Assembly: GCF_002377905.1 (NCBI RefSeq) | Contig: NZ_DFQS01000035.1 | Location: forward strand, 1 to 29,544 | Reading direction: 5' to 3' | DNA length: 29,544 nucleotides | From: Psychrobacter sp. UBA3483 | GTDB taxonomy: Bacteria; Pseudomonadota; Gammaproteobacteria; Pseudomonadales; Moraxellaceae | In this document: piece by piece, positions 24,166 through 29,544 of the stretch | Position numbering within the stretch: the first letter of the stretch is position 1 | Layout: every line of letters starts with the position of its first letter | Program-made: the position numbers and the translations under genes | The notes under the pieces: generated by a model | The model's database searches: none | The model's input: the letters and a program-made list of their open reading frames with translations, nothing else | Told to the model about the DNA's origin: nothing

Positions 24166-26334
24166 TTAGTTTAGCGTGGTTAAGGTTTGCTCAAATTCTA
24201 CGCGCCCGATTTCACCTACTTGTTGATTGGTCAATTGACCGTCTTGATAATACAGCAATGCTGGCGGCCCAAATAATTTATAGCGCGCTAAGATTGCTTT
24301 TGAATCGGCTGTCGTTTCTGTAATATCAAGTCTGACCAGTTGCCAATCTTGCATCTGCGCCGGGCGATTATGAAATAAGTTTTTATCCATAATCCGGCAC
24401 TCAATACACCATTCGGCGGTGACATCGACCAGCACTTTTGGGCTTGTGGCGACAATAGCATCTAACTCAGCGAGCGTCGTAACAGTTTTATCTGTTGCAT
24501 TACTCATGGCTGGTTGACCAGCAGTAGTCTGCATCACCGGAGTAACGCTTAATGACGCTAGCGGATGTAAGCTATCATCGTTACCTAAGGCGGCGCCGAC
24601 GATTAAACACGTCGCCCAGATACCAGCGATTAAGCCGAGCGCTTGGGTCAGCATCCGACCTTTGCCTAGCCAGCTCCATGCCCACATCGCCACTACCATA
24701 AACCACAGCGCCCAAATCATCAGCATCACCGGTGAGATAAAGACGCGCTCAATTAATAATAATGCCACGGCAAAAAGCAACAAAGCAAAGCCTTGCTTGA
24801 CCCAATTCATCCACTCGCCCGCTTTAGGCATGATTTTACCTTGGGTCGCGCCAATTAAGATAAGCGGCGCTGATAAACCAAAACCGAGCATAAATAAGGC
24901 GGCAAAGCCAAGGAGCGGACTGCCAATCGTCGATACGGCAAGCAGCGCACCAAATAATGGTGCCGAAACGCACGGCGATACCACGAGCGCCGACAAAAAC
25001 CCAGCGATTAAACTGCCGCCCGTACTACCAAGCTTGCTATCGCCTGCTTGGCTTAAACCCTGCATTTTACTGCTGATAAACCTTGGCAGACGAATGCTAA
25101 ATACGCCCAACATATAAAGTGCTAATAAGACAAAAACGATGGCAAAGGCAATCAAGATGATCGGATTTTGTAACCAACCGATAATGCCTAACGATTCGCC
25201 AAACACCGCAATGACCGCCCCCAAAATACCATAAGCGATGGCAACACCAATCGCATAACTGCTGGTCAAAATAACACCGCGTTTTACCGTTGGATTGTCT
25301 TCACGCGCGACGATATTGGCGACAATCGGTAGCATCGGTAATACGCATGGCGTCAATGCCAAGCCCAACCCTGCCAAAAATAATAACACCAATGCCAACC
25401 ACGGATGCGAGGCTAAGCCAAAAGGGTCGCTATTAATGGCGTTATCGCCAACAACGGTATTGTTCGTTGCAGTAGCATTATTTATGACAGCGTCATTGTT
25501 CGCTGCTCCACTTGTGACATTATCGCCTACAGCTTCTTCATCGGCACCAGAGATGGTATTGATTGCACCAAGCTCTGTATCTAACGCTTCATCATCTAAC
25601 AAGGCATAATCAATTACTTCATCATCTGACAAGGTTTGCTCTGTAGCAAGACGATCGGCATCAGTCGCCTCTGTAGATGATTGCACAGTTTCTACATTGC
25701 TATTATTACTCGCAGAAACTGTAGCTGTATTACTTGAACTATTGGCTGCCAATAGTGGCGCAGGAGCGATATTGACTGTGGTTTTTACTTTCTCCGGTGG
25801 ATAGCAAAGTCCTGCCTTCGCACAGCCTTGCCAACCTATCGTTACAGCGGTATTATCTATGCTGTTACCATTACTACTGCTCAAAACGGTACTAGCAACC
25901 ATATTGGCTTGGTCAAAGACCAATACTTTTCCAAAGGTCGGATCATCAATGGAGACAGGCTTTTGGTTAAAGCTAAAAGGCGCGGCGGTCACGCCAGCAG
26001 GCAGCGTTAGCTTAATTTGGTCTTTATAAACATAGTGCTCAGGCGTAATGTCAAAGTTAATCGCTAAGCGCGTGCCATTATTGACAGGTTTGCTACTGCT
26101 ACTGACCTGAAACGCTTCATCAACAGGCAAAAATTTCGGTTGGGCCGCACTTTTATTACCAAATAAATCGCCGAGTCCTGCTGCTTGCGATGCCACTGGC
26201 GCAACCGTTAGCCCAGTCGCTGCTAATCCTGTCAATAATGAGCCAGCGCTGAAAGCAAACGCCAACAGACAAGATTTTTTTGACGGTTTATTAGGCGTCA
26301 ATGCCGGAGACTTTTCTGCGCTTTTAAAGGACAT
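24166..26334 (-). CDS. dsbD: DsbD, thiol:disulfide interchange protein
   Basis: DsbD passes electrons from cytoplasmic thioredoxin across the inner membrane to periplasmic DsbC, DsbG and CcmG. All three redox modules are present in 722 residues. The periplasmic alpha domain (about 53-190) has C171 and C177 in GWQGCAKAGLCYPPE. The membrane core has about eight helices with C330 in LTPCVLP and C455 in VSPCVSAP. The C-terminal thioredoxin-like domain has C643-I-E-C646, where E. coli has CVAC. The signal peptide ends near residue 51. A long Asn/Ala/Ser/Thr and acidic linker (about 190-305) joins the alpha domain to the membrane part, longer than in E. coli. A free-standing copy of the alpha domain lies 92 bases upstream. 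Confidence 0.96.
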   Translation of the reverse strand: MSFKSAEKSPALTPNKPSKKSCLLAFAFSAGSLLTGLAATGLTVAPVASQAAGLGDLFGNKSAAQPKFLPVDEAFQVSSSSKPVNNGTRLAINFDITPEHYVYKDQIKLTLPAGVTAAPFSFNQKPVSIDDPTFGKVLVFDQANMVASTVLSSSNGNSIDNTAVTIGWQGCAKAGLCYPPEKVKTTVNIAPAPLLAANSSSNTATVSASNNSNVETVQSSTEATDADRLATEQTLSDDEVIDYALLDDEALDTELGAINTISGADEEAVGDNVTSGAANNDAVINNATATNNTVVGDNAINSDPFGLASHPWLALVLLFLAGLGLALTPCVLPMLPIVANIVAREDNPTVKRGVILTSSYAIGVAIAYGILGAVIAVFGESLGIIGWLQNPIILIAFAIVFVLLALYMLGVFSIRLPRFISSKMQGLSQAGDSKLGSTGGSLIAGFLSALVVSPCVSAPLFGALLAVSTIGSPLLGFAALFMLGFGLSAPLILIGATQGKIMPKAGEWMNWVKQGFALLLFAVALLLIERVFISPVMLMIWALWFMVVAMWAWSWLGKGRMLTQALGLIAGIWATCLIVGAALGNDDSLHPLASLSVTPVMQTTAGQPAMSNATDKTVTTLAELDAIVATSPKVLVDVTAEWCIECRIMDKNLFHNRPAQMQDWQLVRLDITETTADSKAILARYKLFGPPALLYYQDGQLTNQQVGEIGRVEFEQTLTTLN

Positions 26335-26410
26335 GAAGGACTACCTATTATTACCAAAATTCGAATTGACCAATTCACTGTCTGTATGGAATTATCTATT
26401 TACATCATTA

Positions 26411-26440
26411 TTTATTTACGGGCTGTTTATTTACGAGCTG
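26411..26440. repeat. tandem 15-bp repeat across a stop codon
   Basis: TTTATTTACGGGCTG (26411-26425) is followed directly by TTTATTTACGAGCTG (26426-26440), one base different. The right copy encodes the last residues (T-A-R-K) and stop of the small DsbD paralogue. The left copy repeats them just past the stop, so a slippage-type duplication is likely. Confidence 0.75.
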
Positions 26441-26987
26441 TGCCAATATTGACCGTGGTTTTAATTTTCTCTGGCGGATAGCATAGACCCGCTTTAGCAC
26501 AGCCTTGCCAGCCGATGACAACGGGGACATTTTTCGCGCCTTTGCCATTATTGGTGCTCAGGGTAGTGGTGGCAATTATATTTTTTTGCGTAAAAACAGG
26601 CACTTTCCCAAAGGTGGGATCATCAATAGAAACTGGCGACTGACTAAAGCTGAATGGCGTTGCACTGATGCCCTTTGGAAAACTTAGCGTCAGCTTATCT
26701 TTATAAACGTAATGGCCGGGCGTGATATCAAAGGTAATCGATAACTGCGTGCCTTTAGACGTGGCTTTGGTAATAGTATCTACTTTAAACGCTTTATCGA
26801 CGGGCAAAAACTTCGACTGTGCTGCATTGTTATTGCCAAACAATTCACCTAATCCTGCTGCTTGCGCGCTCATTGAAATTGTTGATAATCCTGCCATCAA
26901 CGAAGTGCTTATAAGCGCCATTGCCAATAGATGAGGTGTTTTAACAAGGCGTTTATTGATAACTGGCGTGGCTGTTTTGATAAACAT
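26427..26987 (-). CDS. stand-alone DsbD alpha-domain protein (periplasmic)
   Basis: A 186-residue secreted protein consisting only of the DsbD N-terminal domain. The signal peptide is cleaved near SAQA (residue 43), then AGLGELFGNNNAAQSKFLPVD, nearly the same opening as DsbD. VSIDDPTFGKV and GWQGCAKAGLCYPPE are shared word for word, with redox cysteines C163 and C169. It stops where DsbD enters its linker and has no membrane or thioredoxin domain. AAAGGTAG precedes the ATG. It lies 92 bases upstream of dsbD on the same strand with no terminator between, so co-transcription is likely. It could act as a soluble shuttle between membrane DsbD and thiol partners. The divergent but intact sequence argues against a recent pseudogene. 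Confidence 0.85.
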   Translation of the reverse strand: MFIKTATPVINKRLVKTPHLLAMALISTSLMAGLSTISMSAQAAGLGELFGNNNAAQSKFLPVDKAFKVDTITKATSKGTQLSITFDITPGHYVYKDKLTLSFPKGISATPFSFSQSPVSIDDPTFGKVPVFTQKNIIATTTLSTNNGKGAKNVPVVIGWQGCAKAGLCYPPEKIKTTVNIGTARK

Positions 26988-27130
26988 AAATAACTACCTT
27001 TGATAGCGAGTGTTAAAAACTACTTTTAAGAACTGTTTGGCATGACGGATGATCAAAAAGGTTGAACGTATATGGTGGGCGCCTATTTAACATGGTACTT
27101 ACTAGCATAGTACTTATTTTATGCTGTAAT

Positions 27131-27171
27131 AAAAAATATCAACCAATAAAGCCCTTTATTGGTTGATATTT
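27131..27171 (-). terminator. gspG terminator
   Basis: Bases 27134-27150 and 27155-27171 are perfect 17-bp inverted repeats around GCCC. On minus the stem is followed by a T run (27136-27131). It lies about 94 bases after the gspG stop and closes the gsp transcript before the DsbD genes. Confidence 0.85.
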
Positions 27172-27264
27172 AGAAATTTTAATGCCGCTTTAATTAATAA
27201 AGTGTTAGAAAATGCTATGTTGCTCAGCGCTAATCACTTTAATCTAATCACCTTAAGGCGTAGC

Positions 27265-27726
27265 TTATAACTGGGCATAAATATCAGCGTCTTGCCCTTC
27301 GCCGCCTTGCTGCCCATCAGCGCCTAATGAAAATAAATCATAAGGGCGGCCTTCGCTACCTGGCGCGACATATTGCAACTCGTTTTCCCAACCATCGGTC
27401 GGATATCCACCTTTGATATAACCGCCATCGGGATAGTTTTTGGCGTCAGCAGGCGGTGTGGTTAGGGCTTCTAAACCTTGCGCCGTCGTCGGATAACGCG
27501 AATTATCAACCTTGTACATATCAAGCGCATTGGATACGGTCGCCAGCGCCGTTTCAGTGGTTTTGACGCGCGCTTTGTCACTTTGTCCAACCACTTTTGG
27601 CACCACCAACCCTGCGAGAATGGCTAAAATCACAATCACTACCATAATCTCAATAAGGGTAAATCCGGACTGGCCATGACGCAATAACGGACGACCTTTC
27701 AGCGCAGCGGATATATCTTTATTCAT
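27265..27726 (-). CDS. gspG: GspG, major pseudopilin of type II secretion
   Basis: The subunit of the type II secretion pseudopilus, which pushes folded exoproteins across the outer membrane. Leader ending GQSG, then FTLIEIMVVIVILAILAGLVVPKV with Glu5, then GQSDKARVKTTETALATVSNALDMYKVDNSRYPTTAQGLEAL in order, and the C-terminal acidic calcium-binding region ending DLFSLGADGQQGGEGQDADI. I start at the ATG at 27726, giving 153 residues and a 21-residue leader. The open frame extends upstream to 27816, but those extra 30 residues include a likely -10 box (TATAAT, 27799-27794). gspF lies 480 bp upstream on the same strand. Confidence 0.93.
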   Translation of the reverse strand: MNKDISAALKGRPLLRHGQSGFTLIEIMVVIVILAILAGLVVPKVVGQSDKARVKTTETALATVSNALDMYKVDNSRYPTTAQGLEALTTPPADAKNYPDGGYIKGGYPTDGWENELQYVAPGSEGRPYDLFSLGADGQQGGEGQDADIYAQL

Positions 27727-28208
27727 ATTTTCTGCCTGCAACTTATCGTCATTCCCAGCGTTTTTTGGCATGGTATCTACTTGCATCGTGTCAATTATAG
27801 TCATCGCTTTGGTCATCGCTTTTGGTATCAGGTGATATAAATAATGAATGTGCTGTTCAGAGCGTTTTCATGGGTTGGCTTTAGATTAATGACCCCTAAA
27901 CCGCTTATCACTATAAACCATGCTTTTATTTTTATCCAGCGCTACAATAGCTTGTTATGAATATCGACTTTTATGGATACGAGCCATAAGAGATTGGATA
28001 ACCGCTAATCTTATAAGCACTTTGCAGTCAAAGCTTTTGACGAGCGCTTACTATAGCGTGATGATTGACTGCGCTCTAGTCAAAACGTACCGCTGTCAAC
28101 AATCTACAACAGTAAGCAAGGCTTAAGAAAGTTAGCGGAAGTTTTAGCAAGATAAAGGTAATGGATTTTGAGCCAGCTGCAGAGAAATTAACAAAGCTTA
28201 AGCGTTTA
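27727..28208. other. gene-free region between gspF and gspG
   Basis: There is no terminator after gspF and no supported gene. Just before gspG, TATAAT (27799-27794 on minus) is a perfect -10 box with a poor -35. The -35 area is covered by two copies of GTCATCGCTTT (27800-27810 and 27812-27822), which could be an activator site. The rest appears featureless. Confidence 0.45.
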
Positions 28209-29411
28209 CTAACTTGCCAAATCATTCATATTCACAATCGGCAGCATCACCGCCATGACGATAATCATGACCACCACGCCCATCAGTACCAACATTAGCG
28301 GCTCAAGTAACGACAGCAGTGTGCTGATAAAATTGGTCGCTTCCGCTTCTTGCATATTGGCGGCGCGGCTAAGCATGTTTTCAAGCTCGCCTGAGTTTTC
28401 CCCACTTTTAATCATTTGCACCATCATCGGCGGAAAGTAAGTAGATTTTTCTAATTGACTCGATAAGCTTGAGCCTTCAGTGACCCTATCGGCTGCGGTG
28501 ATAATAGTTTTTTGAATGTGTAAATTGGTCGTCACCGCCGCCCCTATATGCAGCGCTTCAATCAGCGGCACCCCTGAGCGCACCAATATCGCAAGCGTAC
28601 TGGCAAAACGCGCCGCATTAAGTCCTTTTGATAAGCGCGCCAATATCGGTAGTCTCAGCACCATACTGTCTATGGCTAATTTGCCTGCTTGGGTTTGGGC
28701 AAAGCGATAAAACAGAAACGCCGCCCCTGCCAATACCAAAAGCATCAGCCACCACCACTGGGTAATGATATTTGATAAGTTCAGGACAATTTGGGTAATC
28801 AAAGGTAGCGCTTGCTCAGATTGCTCAAAGACTTTGACGATTTTGGGCACCACAAAGCTCATTAGCCCCATAATCACCGCGACTGCCATGACCATTAGTA
28901 CAATCGGATAAACCATCGCCCCTTGGATTTTCTTTTGTAGGGCAAAACGGTTTTCGGTGTAATCTGCCAACTGATTGAGAATTAAGTCTAAGTGGCCTGA
29001 TTTTTCCCCTGCCGCGATGGTGGCGATATAAAGCGGCGGAAAACTGGCGGCTTGTTGCAATGCGCGCGCGAGGCTTAAACCTTCTAGCACATGCGAGCGC
29101 ACGGCAAGCATCAATGACTTGATGTGAGTTTTTGGTGATTGTTTGGCGACGGCAGCCAGGGTTTCTTCTAAAGGGATACCGGCGGCAAGTAATACCGATA
29201 ATTGACGGGTCAGCAATGCCAACTCATAAGCCGATGGTTTTTTATAGCGGTTTTTACTTTGGCTTTGTCGGTCATTGACGGCGGTAACTTCGACGGGCGT
29301 CCATTGTTTATCACGCAGCTGCTGGCGTACTTGTCGCGCAGAATCGCCTTCAAGTAAGCCTTTTTGGACACTGCCATGGTCATCTAACGCTTTATAATGA
29401 TAAGCGGGCAT
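28209..29411 (-). CDS. gspF: GspF, inner-membrane platform protein of type II secretion
   Basis: GspF sits in the inner membrane and couples the GspE ATPase to pseudopilus assembly. The protein has two T2SSF repeats. The first is LLTRQLSVLLAAGIPLEETL with AGEKSGHLDLILNQLADYTE, then a membrane segment. The second is FASTLAILVRSGVPLIEAL with SGENSGELENMLSRAANMQE, then the C-terminal helices ending MLPIVNMNDLAS. I start at the ATG at 29411 (400 residues, the family's usual length), where MPAYHYKALDDHG is the typical GspF opening and AGGA lies 11 bases upstream. The upstream in-frame extension to 29531 has no GspF character. Confidence 0.95.
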   Translation of the reverse strand: MPAYHYKALDDHGSVQKGLLEGDSARQVRQQLRDKQWTPVEVTAVNDRQSQSKNRYKKPSAYELALLTRQLSVLLAAGIPLEETLAAVAKQSPKTHIKSLMLAVRSHVLEGLSLARALQQAASFPPLYIATIAAGEKSGHLDLILNQLADYTENRFALQKKIQGAMVYPIVLMVMAVAVIMGLMSFVVPKIVKVFEQSEQALPLITQIVLNLSNIITQWWWLMLLVLAGAAFLFYRFAQTQAGKLAIDSMVLRLPILARLSKGLNAARFASTLAILVRSGVPLIEALHIGAAVTTNLHIQKTIITAADRVTEGSSLSSQLEKSTYFPPMMVQMIKSGENSGELENMLSRAANMQEAEATNFISTLLSLLEPLMLVLMGVVVMIIVMAVMLPIVNMNDLAS

Positions 29412-29544
29412 AGCAGCAAATATCCTAAGGTGAGCAATTTGAAATGCTGATAAATAGAAATTTGGTGGTGTTCTAAAAAGTATGCTGACATCACACATAG
29501 CCATAATTGACATAAAAGAATACCAAATCAAACACTTTTAAGTG
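29412..29544. other. upstream region of gspF at window edge
   Basis: This contains the gspF ribosome binding site and probably its promoter. The frame remains open here but does not look like protein of the family. Nothing else is identifiable. Confidence 0.4.

Noticed and set aside
24662..25117. 151-codon plus-strand open frame inside dsbD
   Set aside because: It is the antisense shadow of the dsbD membrane domain, whose composition keeps the opposite frame open; no start signal.
27727..27816. 30-residue N-terminal extension of GspG
   Set aside because: It would give a prepilin leader of over 50 residues and overlaps a likely -10 box; the ATG at 27726 gives a normal pseudopilin.
27920..28126. 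68-codon plus-strand open frame between gspF and gspG
   Set aside because: No ribosome binding site, no recognisable motif, and amino acid make-up like translated spacer.
29412..29531. 40-residue N-terminal extension of GspF
   Set aside because: GspF proteins typically begin with M-x-x-Y-x-Y-K-A-L, which occurs at 29411; the extension resembles no part of the family.
1..29544. CRISPR arrays, tRNA or rRNA genes, insertion sequences, attachment sites
   Set aside because: Scanning both strands by eye showed no regularly spaced repeats, cloverleaf arms, transposase motifs or terminal inverted repeats with target duplications.

Overview
The window reads as a chromosomal segment from a Moraxellaceae gammaproteobacterium, most likely Psychrobacter. 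This rests on protein style and gene order: mutS followed by a seven-iron ferredoxin gene, a seven-gene minor-pilin/PilY1 operon in the order known from Acinetobacter (fimU-pilV-comB-pilX-comC-comE-comF), a pilin gene beside a TfpO-type pilin glycosyltransferase, and scattered type II secretion genes. The genus is an inference. I see no rRNA, tRNA, CRISPR array, insertion sequence, integrase or prophage gene.

Layout. 1-2370: two plus-strand DUF2382 (YsnF/AvaK-type) proteins of unknown, probably stress-related, function, the first with a PRC-barrel. 2369-6040, minus: a small lipoprotein resembling the lysozyme inhibitor MliC, and secA. 6465-9989, plus: mutS and fdxA, fdxA with its own good promoter. 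10088-12422, minus: a pilin / TfpO-ligase / pilin cassette whose first gene, pilA, has a sigma-54-type promoter. 12743-21127, minus: fimT-pilV-pilW-pilX-pilY1-pilE-pilE, with several genes joined by overlapping or near-abutting stop/start codons. 21495-23771, minus: a ComF-family phosphoribosyltransferase and outer-membrane phospholipase A. 24166-26987, minus: dsbD and, just upstream, a free-standing copy of the DsbD N-terminal domain. 27265-29411, minus: the type II secretion genes gspG and gspF.

How the genes fit together. About half the window serves the envelope. SecA exports the pilin-like, periplasmic and outer-membrane proteins. DsbD and its small paralogue supply reductant to the periplasm, where PilA, PilV, PilY1 and other cysteine-containing proteins fold. 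The minor pilins and PilY1 would form the initiating and tip complex of a type IV pilus built from PilA, which the neighbouring TfpO ligase probably glycosylates. That pilus is also the DNA-uptake machine in relatives, and the ComF-family protein next door fits a competence setting. GspG and GspF belong to the related type II secretion system.

Most of the window is ordinary core genome. The least ordinary parts are the pilin-ligase-pilin cassette with its internal terminator, the stand-alone DsbD alpha domain, the terminator only 25 bp before the second DUF2382 start, and a few regulatory palindromes. I found no clearly new system.
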